Shown piece after piece: positions 1 to 8,221 of a stretch of 64,000 nt of DNA. This DNA is from Alphaproteobacteria bacterium (lineage in GTDB: Bacteria > Pseudomonadota > Alphaproteobacteria > Ferrovibrionales > Ferrovibrionaceae): assembly GCA_947473805.1 (NCBI GenBank), contig CANJGB010000009.1:36183-100182 (forward strand). The letters are read 5' to 3'. The notes under the pieces are model-generated. The model ran no database searches, was not told where the DNA came from, and saw only the letters and a list, made by a program, of their open reading frames with translations. Position numbers and translations under genes: made by a program. Numbering within the stretch: the stretch's first letter is position 1; each line of letters opens with the position of its first letter.

Positions 1-773
1 TTCCGGTCGTGCATACTCTGGGCACCGACCCGCTGTCCGCCCTGCCGCCCGATATCGACTACATTTTCAACTTCGGCGCCATCCTGCCGAGCGGCACCAC
101 GAAATCGGCCTCCACCGTCGATGCGCCAATGGAGATGGTGGGGCGCGTCAACTCGTTGATCCAGGGTGAGATGATGCGCCACTGGCCGAGGCTGAAAGGC
201 TTCGTGCAGGCATCGTCCAGCACGGTGTACCAGTACCAGCCCAAACCGCTGTCGGAAGACGACCCGGTCGGCGCCAATTTCGGCGTCTATTCGGCAACCA
301 AATATGCCGGCGAGATGGTCGCGACCTTTGCCGCCAGCCTGTACGAGATTCCGACGCTGATCCTGCGCATCTTCCATTCCTACGGACCGCGCGGCGGGCC
401 GGTCACCGACCGGCTGAAGCTGATCGCCAGCGGACAGGCCGTGCCGGTCCGGGCGCCGGGGCCGAATATCTGCTGCCCGCTTTATTCCGAGGACTTCCTC
501 CGCATCGCCCTTAATGCCCTGGGGCAAGCGACGCCCGCAGCGCTGGTCATGAATATCGGCGGCGAGCCCGTGACTCAGGAAGACTATGTCGCGATGATCG
601 GCAAGCAGTTAGGTGTCGAGCCGAAGTTCGCGCCCAATCCGGCCATGAACCCGTCGCCGCAGGCGGACCTGACCAAGATGAAGCGGATCGGCGGCCGCCC
701 GCGCATTTCCGTCGAGGAAGGCATCAGGCGCGCGATCGCGTTCAATTTCCCGGAAGGGTTCAGGCCCCGGTAA
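1..773 (+). CDS. NAD-dependent epimerase/dehydratase, 5'-truncated by window edge
   Basis: C-terminal part of an extended short-chain dehydrogenase; the frame is open to the left edge, so the true start and the Rossmann GxxGxxG segment lie outside the window. Visible are the core strand IFNFGA, the catalytic YxxxK as YSATK about 94 residues after the first in-window GTG, and the following RIFHSYGPRG segment typical of sugar-nucleotide epimerases. The substrate cannot be told from sequence. Its stop overlaps by 14 bp the stop end of the convergent enoyl-CoA hydratase gene. Two further epimerase-like genes of this superfamily lie within 11 kb. Confidence 0.85.
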   Translation, partial: PVVHTLGTDPLSALPPDIDYIFNFGAILPSGTTKSASTVDAPMEMVGRVNSLIQGEMMRHWPRLKGFVQASSSTVYQYQPKPLSEDDPVGANFGVYSATKYAGEMVATFAASLYEIPTLILRIFHSYGPRGGPVTDRLKLIASGQAVPVRAPGPNICCPLYSEDFLRIALNALGQATPAALVMNIGGEPVTQEDYVAMIGKQLGVEPKFAPNPAMNPSPQADLTKMKRIGGRPRISVEEGIRRAIAFNFPEGFRPR

Positions 774-1530
774 AGCGCGGCAGGCGTTTCTCGCGGATCG
801 CCTGGATGCCCTCGGCCGCGTCGTGGGTGGTGTTCATCAGCGGGATGGCGAGGCTCTCGTTCGGCAGGAAATCCTCGAGCGTGGCCCAGTTCTTCTGCAT
901 CAGGCGTTTGGACACGCCGATGGCCATGGTGGGACCGGCGGCAAGTTCGGTCGCCATGTCATTGGCCGCGCCATCCAGCTCATTGTCCGGCAGGGTGCGG
1001 AAGGTGACGCCGATCTCGCGCGCCTCGGCCGAGTCGATGATCCTGCTGGTATAGGCAAGATGCTTGGCCATTTGCAGGCCCAGGCGCTGCACCAGCAGGA
1101 ACAATGCGCCGCAATCGCCGACCAGACCGATGCGGCTGAAGGCGTAGGAGAAGCGTGCGGTTTCCGACGCGAGCAGGAAGTCGCAAGCCAGCGCCAGGGA
1201 AAAGCCCGAGCCGACTGCCGGGCCGCGTACGGCCGCGATGACCGGCTTTTCCATGTTGTACAGATTGGTCACGACCGAGTGGGCGCGCGACATCCGCGTG
1301 CGCGCTTCCGCCGGCGTCTTCGGGAAGCTGGCGCCGGTATCGGCGCCGGCGCAGAAGGCCGTTCCCGCGCCAGTGAGGATGACAGCGCGGACATTGCTGT
1401 CCTCGCGCACCTCGGCGGTATAGTCGCCCAGCAGGCGCCAGAGTTCCGGCGTGGTGGCGTTCTTGCGCTCGGGCCGGTTCAGCCGGATGGTGGCCACTGC
1501 ACCGTTCTTCGTCAGTTCGACTTCCGCCAC
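760..1530 (-). CDS. enoyl-CoA hydratase/isomerase family protein
   Basis: Crotonase-fold protein of 256 residues, the usual family length. The oxyanion-hole segments are visible: AFCAGAD near residue 60 and AVRGPAVGSGF near residue 100. The GLVGDCGALFLL stretch resembles PaaG-type hydratase/isomerases, where an Asp replaces one classical Glu, so double-bond isomerisation is as likely as hydration. The start is GTG with a GAGAGGGAG ribosome site upstream. It is the last gene of a minus-strand set: nitroreductase, atypical SDR, then this gene after a 14-nt gap. This suggests a short catabolic operon acting on a CoA thioester; the substrate is unknown. Confidence 0.87.
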   Translation of the reverse strand: MAEVELTKNGAVATIRLNRPERKNATTPELWRLLGDYTAEVREDSNVRAVILTGAGTAFCAGADTGASFPKTPAEARTRMSRAHSVVTNLYNMEKPVIAAVRGPAVGSGFSLALACDFLLASETARFSYAFSRIGLVGDCGALFLLVQRLGLQMAKHLAYTSRIIDSAEAREIGVTFRTLPDNELDGAANDMATELAAGPTMAIGVSKRLMQKNWATLEDFLPNESLAIPLMNTTHDAAEGIQAIREKRLPRFTGA

Positions 1531-1544
1531 GATCTGCTCCCTCT

Positions 1545-2669
1545 CTAGCGTCCCTTTTCGTCGACCTGGCCGCCGACCGACGGTTTTTTCGGATGGGCGT
1601 AGGTGTGGACGGCCTCGAGATTCGGCTTCATCGGCTCGAACTTCGCCGTCAGCGCCTCAAGCTCCGCCTTCACCTTGTCCTCGAGCGCATAGTCGAACTT
1701 GTCGGGGAAGTTGCGGTCGGCCTGCCAGTCGAGCGGGTTCTGCTGGTACCAGCGCACGGTGTCGGCCAGGGCATCGACCGGCTTCACCTTGTCGCGGTAG
1801 TTAAGCAACCGCTTCGCCTTGGAAATGTCGGCCAGCGCCATGTCGGTGACGGTGCCGGCGTAGAACAGGAAATTGGTCACCGTCCAGCGCAGGGCATTCG
1901 GGACATCCACAATGTCGAGCTTCGCGCCCATGGCGCCGGCGATGAGCTCCACCCACTGGGCGAGGGTGTACTGCACCTCATCCGCCGGGTTGAAGATTTC
2001 ACCCCAGGCCGTGTCGCTGTCGAGCGCCAGCATCAGGTAGTGCGCCGCGTTCACCGCCGAACAGCGGCCGTTGGTCACCAGCCCGGCCATGGGCAGGTTC
2101 ACGGACGTGCGGCCATCCTGCACCCGCTTGATGACCGACCATTCGACCGACCCCAGTGCGCGCGGGCCGTAGATGTAGGGGTAGCGGAACAAGGTGGCCT
2201 TGTACGCGCCGGCGCGGTGGCGCGACATGACAGCCTCCTCGGCCGCGTGCATCTTGACGGCGAACCGCTTCGACTTGCTGTCGGGGATATGCGCTCCATC
2301 GCCCAGCGGGCCGTCCTCGGGTGTCAGCAATTGCATGCCGCGCGGATAGGTGCCGGACGGATCGAGATAGCCGGCATAGATCGGCCGGCCACCGACGGTG
2401 ATGAACTTCTCGCAGCGGTGGGCGAATACGTCGGCCAGAACCTCGAGCCGGCCATAGAGGCCGAACACGATGTCGAACTTTTCGCCCCTCAGCGCGTCCT
2501 GCAGCGGCTCGGCGAAATGGCGGTCGGCGTGGATGTGGCGCACGTCGGGCAGGCCCGGCGGTTCATGCACGCCGCGGTGCAGGATTGTCACATCGTGCCC
2601 GCGGTCGAGCAGGTCCTGGATCACGTAGGGACCAGACGGTCCGGTGCCGCCGACGACAAGTGCTTTCAT
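1545..2669 (-). CDS. atypical NAD(P)-dependent epimerase/dehydratase
   Basis: Predicted 374-residue Rossmann protein. I place the start at the ATG at 2669 because a GGGAGG ribosome site lies just upstream and the dinucleotide-binding motif GGTGPSG begins eight residues later; the open frame to 2768 only adds low-complexity residues. FRYPYIYGPRALG matches the extended-SDR core after the active site, but I see no canonical YxxxK: the equivalent segment reads RFAVK. It may therefore be an atypical or non-classical SDR. It sits between a nitroreductase gene (25 nt upstream) and an enoyl-CoA hydratase gene (14 nt downstream) on the same strand. Confidence 0.8.
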   Translation of the reverse strand: MKALVVGGTGPSGPYVIQDLLDRGHDVTILHRGVHEPPGLPDVRHIHADRHFAEPLQDALRGEKFDIVFGLYGRLEVLADVFAHRCEKFITVGGRPIYAGYLDPSGTYPRGMQLLTPEDGPLGDGAHIPDSKSKRFAVKMHAAEEAVMSRHRAGAYKATLFRYPYIYGPRALGSVEWSVIKRVQDGRTSVNLPMAGLVTNGRCSAVNAAHYLMLALDSDTAWGEIFNPADEVQYTLAQWVELIAGAMGAKLDIVDVPNALRWTVTNFLFYAGTVTDMALADISKAKRLLNYRDKVKPVDALADTVRWYQQNPLDWQADRNFPDKFDYALEDKVKAELEALTAKFEPMKPNLEAVHTYAHPKKPSVGGQVDEKGR

Positions 2670-2694
2670 GTTTCCTCCCGGTAGCGGGAGAAGA

Positions 2695-3399
2695 CTAGCC
2701 GCCCGGCGAGGCCGGAGCCAGTGGCAGCCACCTGTCCTGCCAGCCGTCGTCGGGCTGCGCCTCGGCAAAGGACCATGCCGCGCCCCAGCGTTCCATGTAC
2801 ACGGCGCGCTTCACCGGCTTGCGCCGCACGGGACCTTGGCGATCGGTCGGGTATCCGATGGGCAGCAGGCAATAGATGTCGTTGTCGTCAGGGATGGCGA
2901 GCGCCTGCATCAGTTCGGCGCGACCAGCGGTGAGCGGAAAGTTGAAGATGGAACTGCCGAGGCCGAGCGCACGGGCCGCCAGCAAAAGATTCTGCACCGC
3001 CGGGAAAATGCCGCTGCCCGGCGTATTCTGCGTGCCGCGCCGCGCGCAAACGACGATGATGGCCGGGACCTCAGCGAAATTGTCGACGAGATCGGCAGTC
3101 GATTGCAGCGACAGGCGCTGGCCGCGCGGCAAGGTGTCGAGCGCGGCGGGCGTCGCGACATATTTCGCGTAATACGGCCCCCAGGCCGCGGCCGCCCAGG
3201 CCTGCATACGCTGCTTCAGGTCGGGATCGGTGATGACCACGAAGCGCCAGTTCTGGGTGTTGGAATTGCTGGGCGCGCGGATGGCGGCGTCGAACAGCTG
3301 GAACATCACCTCGTCGGGAATGGGATCGGGGCGAAAACGGCGCAGCGCGCGGGTGGTGTACAGCGCCTCGAACAGGCCGAGGACGGGCTTATCCGGCAT
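2695..3399 (-). CDS. nitroreductase family protein (FMN-dependent)
   Basis: A 234-residue protein with the nitroreductase fold signatures: the N-terminal TTRALRRFRPDPIP, where arginines contact FMN, then RAPSNSNTQNWRF, the common FMN/nicotinamide-binding segment, and a C-terminal LPIGYPTD motif. Family members reduce nitroaromatics, quinones, flavins or enones using NAD(P)H; the substrate here is unknown. It is the first gene of a minus-strand trio with an SDR and an enoyl-CoA hydratase. It diverges from the Rieske oxygenase gene at 3562, with a 162-bp shared upstream region in which I see no clear operator. Confidence 0.88.
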   Translation of the reverse strand: MPDKPVLGLFEALYTTRALRRFRPDPIPDEVMFQLFDAAIRAPSNSNTQNWRFVVITDPDLKQRMQAWAAAAWGPYYAKYVATPAALDTLPRGQRLSLQSTADLVDNFAEVPAIIVVCARRGTQNTPGSGIFPAVQNLLLAARALGLGSSIFNFPLTAGRAELMQALAIPDDNDIYCLLPIGYPTDRQGPVRRKPVKRAVYMERWGAAWSFAEAQPDDGWQDRWLPLAPASPGG

Positions 3400-3561
3400 G
3401 GCTTAGTCATCCTGAATCGTGCGGGCGCAGCTTGCCATAAAACCGGCCGGAGGGCCGCTTCCCACATGCTGAAACGGCCTGAAAAGCGCGGCTTGCCGGG
3501 CCCGCGCGTTCGGGCGGATAATACCTGCCGGGCGGAACACGCGACAACGGGCACACAGACA

Positions 3562-4797
3562 ATGGCGGACACGCGACCCCTCACCCAGGCCTTTCCGTTC
3601 CTCGGCACCGGTCCGGTCTCGACGGAGCCCTATACCTCGCCGGAATTCTTCGAGCTGGAAAAGGAGCGCATTTTCCGCCGCGAGTGGCTGAACCTGGCGC
3701 GCGACGAGGAACTTCCGAACCCCGGCGACTTCGTGGTGCGCGAGATCGAGCCGTGCAACGCGTCGATCATCCTGGTGCGCGGCGAGGACAGGGTGGTGCG
3801 CGCCTTCCACAACATCTGCTCGCATCGCGGCAACAAGCTGGTCTTCGCCGAGAAAGGCACCAATTCCAGCTTCATGTGCCGCTATCACGGCTGGACGTAT
3901 GGCCTGGATGGCGCGCTGAAACTGGTCACGGCGCAGGACAAGTTCTTCAACCTGGACCGCGCCGATTGCGCCCTTCCTGCGGTGCATTGCGAGACGTGGA
4001 GCGGGTTCATCTTCGTCAACCTGTCGCAGCCGCGGCAAAGCTTACGCGAATTCCTGGGCGGCTGGGCCGACTTCGCCACGGGTTATCCGTTCGAGCGCGG
4101 CACCGCACCGGCCTACATGTCGTACGAGCTGAAGGCGAACTGGAAGATCGCGGTGGATGCATTCCAGGAGACCTATCACCTGGGCTACCTGCACCGGAAG
4201 ACGATGCGGAACATGTATTTCACGCCGCAAGACCATAGCGGCAGCTTCCTGTCGATCGACCTGTACGGACCGCACCGGCGCTATTCCGTCTGGGCCAATG
4301 GCGACTACAAGCCGCCGGAGAGCGCCACGGTGGAACACCTGGCGCGACGGTTCGGCCGCAACATCAACGCGGGTGCAACGGCCGGCGAAACGCCGATCAC
4401 CGACCTGTGCCCGGGCCTGAACCCGACGCGGGCGAAGAACTGGTGCTGGGAGAACGCGTTCGTGTTTCCCAACCTGGTCGTGACCTTCACACCGGAAATC
4501 TGGATCCTGAGCCGTTTCTGGCCCCTGGCGCAGGACCGCACCCGCTGGGAAAACATCACCTTCTATCCGAAGCCGAAGACGGCCAGCGAACGCTTCTCGC
4601 GCGAATACGGATTCTGCCACCTGCGCGACGTGGCGGCGGAAGATGTGGACACGATGGAGGGCACGACCAAGGCGCTGCTGTCGGGCGCGCGCAAGACGAT
4701 GCACCTGCAGGACAGCGAGATTGGCGTGCGGCATCTGCTGCATACGGTCGAAAACTATGTGCGGCCCAAGCCCGGCCGCGCCGTGGCGGCGGAGTGA
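3562..4797 (+). CDS. aromatic ring-hydroxylating-type Rieske dioxygenase, alpha subunit
   Basis: A 411-residue Rieske non-heme iron oxygenase. The [2Fe-2S] ligands are C86-x-H88 and C106-x2-H109. The mononuclear iron site is seen as H206-x4-H211 in ETYHLGYLH, with a likely carboxylate in MHLQDSEIG near the C-terminus. The ATG at 3562 has a poor ribosome site, but the frame upstream of it lacks family-like sequence. No beta subunit or reductase is nearby, which fits alpha-only Rieske enzymes that borrow electrons in trans. A small protein gene starts 2 nt after the stop and is probably translated with it. The substrate is unknown; neighbours suggest aromatic or alicyclic catabolism. Confidence 0.92.
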   Translation: MADTRPLTQAFPFLGTGPVSTEPYTSPEFFELEKERIFRREWLNLARDEELPNPGDFVVREIEPCNASIILVRGEDRVVRAFHNICSHRGNKLVFAEKGTNSSFMCRYHGWTYGLDGALKLVTAQDKFFNLDRADCALPAVHCETWSGFIFVNLSQPRQSLREFLGGWADFATGYPFERGTAPAYMSYELKANWKIAVDAFQETYHLGYLHRKTMRNMYFTPQDHSGSFLSIDLYGPHRRYSVWANGDYKPPESATVEHLARRFGRNINAGATAGETPITDLCPGLNPTRAKNWCWENAFVFPNLVVTFTPEIWILSRFWPLAQDRTRWENITFYPKPKTASERFSREYGFCHLRDVAAEDVDTMEGTTKALLSGARKTMHLQDSEIGVRHLLHTVENYVRPKPGRAVAAE

Positions 4798-4799
4798 CC

Positions 4800-5132
4800 A
4801 TGCCCTACCTGCCGGAGAAGTATGCCGACCTGGAACAGTTCTGCGCCGAATGGGCGCTGGAGACATCGCAGGAGCGGCACCTGAAGCGGGCGTCGTCCTC
4901 GATGTCGGAGCTGCAGGCGTTTTACGACGCCATAACGCCGCGGGCCGCAGAGATACTCACCTATCTCGACACGTTTCCGCTGGACGCCCTGCCGGCGGCG
5001 GAGCGACGCCTGCTGAACCTCTGCCTGTCGCTGGCCGATGTTTCGCTGTCGGTCGAGAAGTACCGCGTACCGCTGCTGCCCGACGCGCCCTATTCGACGA
5101 AGTTTCGAGCGGACACATCGGCACTAGGCTGA
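4800..5132 (+). CDS. small hypothetical protein paired with Rieske oxygenase
   Basis: A 110-residue acidic, probably all-helical protein. I do not recognise a named domain. It begins two bases after the oxygenase stop and ends 19 bp before the SDR start, so it belongs to this operon. It is too short and too different to be a classical NTF2-fold beta subunit of a dioxygenase. It has no signal peptide or transmembrane segment. Position suggests a helper or accessory subunit for the Rieske protein, but this is inference only. Confidence 0.7.
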   Translation: MPYLPEKYADLEQFCAEWALETSQERHLKRASSSMSELQAFYDAITPRAAEILTYLDTFPLDALPAAERRLLNLCLSLADVSLSVEKYRVPLLPDAPYSTKFRADTSALG

Positions 5133-5151
5133 ACCACCCCGGAGGAATCAC

Positions 5152-5997
5152 GTGAACAATCTACTGGCGGGACAAACCGCCTTCATTACCGGCGGCAGCG
5201 GCAGCATCGGGCTGGCGACCGCGAAGCGTCTGGCTGAGGACGGCGCGGCCGTCCTGCTGATGGGGCGCGGCCAGGCGGCACTGGACAAGGCGCGCGATGC
5301 AGTGCTGCAGCACGCACCAGGCGCGAAGGTCGAGATATTTGCCGGCGACGCCTGTGTCGAGGCCGATGTCGAGGCGGCGGCGAAACAGGCCCATGCAATG
5401 CAGGGGCGGCTGGACATCTTGGTGCCGACCGTCGGCGGCGGCGGCGGCTTCAAGCCGATCCTGCTGAACGACGTGGCCAGTTTCCGCGAGAGCATGGACC
5501 GCAACCTGGTCAGCGCCTTCATCGCGGCCAAGACCTGCGTGCCGCTAATGACCCATGGCGGGGCCATCGTATTCCTGTCGGCCACATCGGCGCGCCTGGG
5601 CATTGCCTGGCTGTCGGCGGGCGCCACGGCGAAGAGCGGCATCGAGGGTTTCATGCGCTCGGCGGCGGAAGAATTCGGCGCGGCGAACATCCGTTGCAAC
5701 GCCGTGCGGCCGGGCCTGACCGTGGGTGGCAACGCAGCACTCATGGCGCCCGAGGTGAAGCAGGCCTATATGGACCAGTCGCCGCTGGCCAAGGCACAGA
5801 ACCGTGTCGGCAAACCGGAAGACATCGCACAGGCGATCCGCTTCCTGGCCGGCCCAGAATCAAGCTGGATTACCGGACAGAGCATCGCCGTCGATGGCGG
5901 CAACGAACTGCGCCGCAACCCGGACCTGTTCGACATGGTGGCGAAGGTTCACGGCAAGCCGGCGATGGACGCGGTGCGGCAGGGGCGCAAGCCATAA
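5152..5997 (+). CDS. short-chain dehydrogenase/reductase (SDR)
   Basis: Classical SDR, 281 residues, NAD(P)-dependent. GGSGSIG gives the cofactor-binding TGxxxGxG-like motif near residue 15, and VPTVGGGGG stands where NNAG normally occurs, an unusual variant. The active-site region reads SATSARLGIAWLSAGATAKSG: the Ser is present but the Tyr of YxxxK appears replaced (AGATAK), so it may be catalytically altered. The start is GTG with GGAGG 6 bp upstream, which supports it over internal ATGs. Third gene of the Rieske operon. Confidence 0.83.
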   Translation: MNNLLAGQTAFITGGSGSIGLATAKRLAEDGAAVLLMGRGQAALDKARDAVLQHAPGAKVEIFAGDACVEADVEAAAKQAHAMQGRLDILVPTVGGGGGFKPILLNDVASFRESMDRNLVSAFIAAKTCVPLMTHGGAIVFLSATSARLGIAWLSAGATAKSGIEGFMRSAAEEFGAANIRCNAVRPGLTVGGNAALMAPEVKQAYMDQSPLAKAQNRVGKPEDIAQAIRFLAGPESSWITGQSIAVDGGNELRRNPDLFDMVAKVHGKPAMDAVRQGRKP

Positions 5998-6024
5998 CTG
6001 CCACGCGCTTTGCCCAAAACCCGT

Positions 6025-6053
6025 TTGACAAATGTTGTCCGGACCAGTCAATT
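6025..6053 (+). promoter_or_regulatory. candidate sigma-70 -35 box with overlapping palindromic operator
   Basis: TTGACA at 6025-6030 is a consensus -35. A 17-bp spacer leads to TCAATT, a weak -10. Inside the spacer, TTGTCCGGACCA (6035-6046) resembles the TTGT-N4-ACAA site upstream of the GntR gene at 23223. A repressor bound there would block the CoA transferase gene that starts at 6083. Confidence 0.4.
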
Positions 6054-6082
6054 CCCCGCCGTAAATCCGCAAGGGGAACGAC

Positions 6083-7231
6083 ATGAACAAGGGACCGCTG
6101 GCCGGCGCAAAGATCATCGAACTGGCCGGTATCGGGCCGGGGCCGATGTGCGCCATGACGCTGGCCGATCTCGGCGCCACGGTGCTGCGCATCGATCGGC
6201 CAACCGCCAGCGACCTCGGCATTCCGCGCCCGGTGAAGTTCGATCTGCTGATGCGCAACCGGCGGGTCATCCGTGTCGACCTGAAGAAACCGGAGGGCGT
6301 GGAGTTTGTCCTGAAGCTGGTCGAGGACTCGGACGCGCTGATAGAGGGCTTTCGCCCCGGCGTCACCGAGCGTCTGGGCCTGGGCCCGGATGTGTGTCTG
6401 GCCCGTAATCCGAAGCTGGTCTATGGCCGCATGACCGGCTGGGGCCAGACAGGACCGTATGCGAAGGCGGCCGGTCACGACATGAACTATATCGCGCTGA
6501 CCGGAGCGCTGGCCGCCATCGGGCGCGCCGGACAACCGCCGACGCCGCCATTGAACTTCATCGGCGACTATGTCGGCGCCATGTACCTCGGCCTGGGCAT
6601 GACGGCGGCCATGTGGGAAGCGAAGACATCGGGCAAAGGCCAGGTGGTCGATGCCGCGATGTGCGATACGTCCGCATCGTTCATGACCAATTTTTACGGC
6701 CTGTTCGCGGCGGGCATGTGGTCGTGCGAGCGCGGCACCAACATCCTGGACAGTGGCGCGCCTTTCTTCGACGTCTATGAGTGCAAGGATGGCAAGTGGC
6801 TGTCGGTCGCCCCGATCGAAGCGAAATTCTACGAGCAGTTCCTGAGGATCGCGGGAATCGATCCGGCGTCAATGAAACCGCAGAACGACCGCCAGCACTG
6901 GGCCGGGAACAAGGTGCGGATCGCCGCCGCCCTGAAGCAGAAGACGCGCGACGAATGGGCAGCGCTGTACGACGGCACCGATGCCTGCGTTTCGCCAGTA
7001 CTGGACTTCACCGAGGCGCCGCAGCACCCGCACTTCAAGGCGCGCCAGACCTTTGCTGAAATCGACGGCGTCATGCAGCCCATGCCCTCGCCCCGCTTCA
7101 GCCGCACCCCACCGGGCGTGCCGACGCCCCCCGACAAGGCGGGCAATGACGAGGCGCACCTGGCGCTGGCGCCGTGGAACCTGGACGAAACGGCGACGGC
7201 GGCGCTGAAGAAAAGCGGCGTTCTGGTCTAG
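6083..7231 (+). CDS. alpha-methylacyl-CoA racemase-like CaiB/BaiF family protein
   Basis: A 382-residue family III CoA-transferase fold protein. It carries the racemase hallmark GHDMNYIALTG with H132 and D162 spaced 30 residues apart, the same spacing as the His126/Asp156 pair of the mycobacterial alpha-methylacyl-CoA racemase. This favours epimerising 2-methyl-branched acyl-CoA (as in sterol or isoprenoid side-chain oxidation) over CoA transfer. The family Asp is also seen in VVDAAMCDTS. An 85-bp gap with a candidate promoter and operator separates it from the upstream SDR. Its stop overlaps by 4 bp the stop of the convergent epimerase gene. Confidence 0.88.
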   Translation: MNKGPLAGAKIIELAGIGPGPMCAMTLADLGATVLRIDRPTASDLGIPRPVKFDLLMRNRRVIRVDLKKPEGVEFVLKLVEDSDALIEGFRPGVTERLGLGPDVCLARNPKLVYGRMTGWGQTGPYAKAAGHDMNYIALTGALAAIGRAGQPPTPPLNFIGDYVGAMYLGLGMTAAMWEAKTSGKGQVVDAAMCDTSASFMTNFYGLFAAGMWSCERGTNILDSGAPFFDVYECKDGKWLSVAPIEAKFYEQFLRIAGIDPASMKPQNDRQHWAGNKVRIAAALKQKTRDEWAALYDGTDACVSPVLDFTEAPQHPHFKARQTFAEIDGVMQPMPSPRFSRTPPGVPTPPDKAGNDEAHLALAPWNLDETATAALKKSGVLV

Positions 7232-8145
7232 TTCTTGATGCGCACGGCGAACTCGGCGACGACCTTGCCGATGTCGTCCTGCGCCGGCTGCCAGCCCCAT
7301 TCCTCGCGGGCATATTTGTCGCTGAAGCGGCGGACCGGGGGCTGGCGCGACGGCTTCTTGGCGAACTCGACCTTGAAGCCCGGATAGAGCTTCTCCAGTT
7401 CCGCGGCCATTTCGGTCGCCATGACCGGGCGCGGGACGCCGAGTACCGAATAACAGTACGTCTTTAGCTGCTCGCGCGGCGCGGCGGCCAGCGCGATGGC
7501 GGCGCGCGCGGCATCGGTGACGGTCATCATGTGCGCGTTGGAACCCGACACGCCCTCGACACACAGGTGCGGCCTCCCGACAAGCGCATCCTCGATCATC
7601 GGCGCAACCCAGTGGTAAGCGGCCCGGTCGCCCGGCGCGATGATCAGGGGATAGCGGATGGTGCGGAAGTCGAGCTTGAAGCGGTCCTGATACCAGCGCC
7701 CCAGATTCTCGCCGAACACCTTGGAGCAGCCGTAGAACGTATTCGGCCGCTGCAGCGAATAGTCGTCGATGACCTCGGCCAGGTCGCGACCGTAAATGCC
7801 GTTGCTGCTGACGTAGAGCACCTGCGGCACGGCGCAGATGCGGGCCGCCTCGAGCACATTGTGCGCGCCAACCACGTTGACCTGGAAGGCCAGCTGGTGG
7901 CGCTCCTCGGCGAGGCCCGTGAGCATGGCGGCGAAGTGGTAGATGCGCGTCGGCTTGCACTCGCGCACCATGTCGAGGAATTCGTTGAAGATCGAGATAT
8001 CGCAGCCGGCGAACGTCACGCCGTCAGGCAGGGCGGCAGCGGGCGGGCGTACATCGGAAGCAATGACCTTCTCGCCGGCCGCGGCCAGCTGCTTCACCAC
8101 TTCCCAACCGATCAGTCCGGCGGCGCCGGTCACCAGCAATGTCAT
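7228..8145 (-). CDS. NAD-dependent epimerase/dehydratase (paralog of 10563-11489)
   Basis: Extended SDR of 305 residues with VTGAAGLIGWE at the N-terminus for NAD binding and the catalytic YGCSK (YxxxK). It is clearly paralogous to the protein at 10563-11489: both share YGRDL..VIDDYSLQRP, FGENLGRWY and a C-terminal ..KYAREEWGWQP-like segment. It lies downstream of the solute-binding protein gene on the same strand, with a good intrinsic terminator between them. The substrate is unknown; related proteins act on nucleotide sugars or sugar acids. Confidence 0.86.
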   Translation of the reverse strand: MTLLVTGAAGLIGWEVVKQLAAAGEKVIASDVRPPAAALPDGVTFAGCDISIFNEFLDMVRECKPTRIYHFAAMLTGLAEERHQLAFQVNVVGAHNVLEAARICAVPQVLYVSSNGIYGRDLAEVIDDYSLQRPNTFYGCSKVFGENLGRWYQDRFKLDFRTIRYPLIIAPGDRAAYHWVAPMIEDALVGRPHLCVEGVSGSNAHMMTVTDAARAAIALAAAPREQLKTYCYSVLGVPRPVMATEMAAELEKLYPGFKVEFAKKPSRQPPVRRFSDKYAREEWGWQPAQDDIGKVVAEFAVRIKN

Positions 8146-8176
8146 CGCTCAACTCCACGCCCGGCAAAAGGGCAGC

Positions 8177-8207
8177 AAAAAGGGCGGGAGCGCGAACGCC
8201 CCCGCCC
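8177..8207 (-). terminator. rho-independent terminator after the solute-binding protein gene
   Basis: A perfect 7-bp GC stem (8201-8207 with 8182-8188) with a 12-nt loop is followed, on the minus strand, by a five-T run at 8181-8177. It ends the transcript from 9442 and probably limits read-through into the epimerase gene. Confidence 0.75.
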
Positions 8208-8221
8208 CAAATGGCAGTCTA

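Noticed and set aside
2644..3561. In-frame N-terminal extension of the Rieske oxygenase
   Set aside because: Overlaps the nitroreductase gene antisense; family homology begins only at the ATG at 3562.
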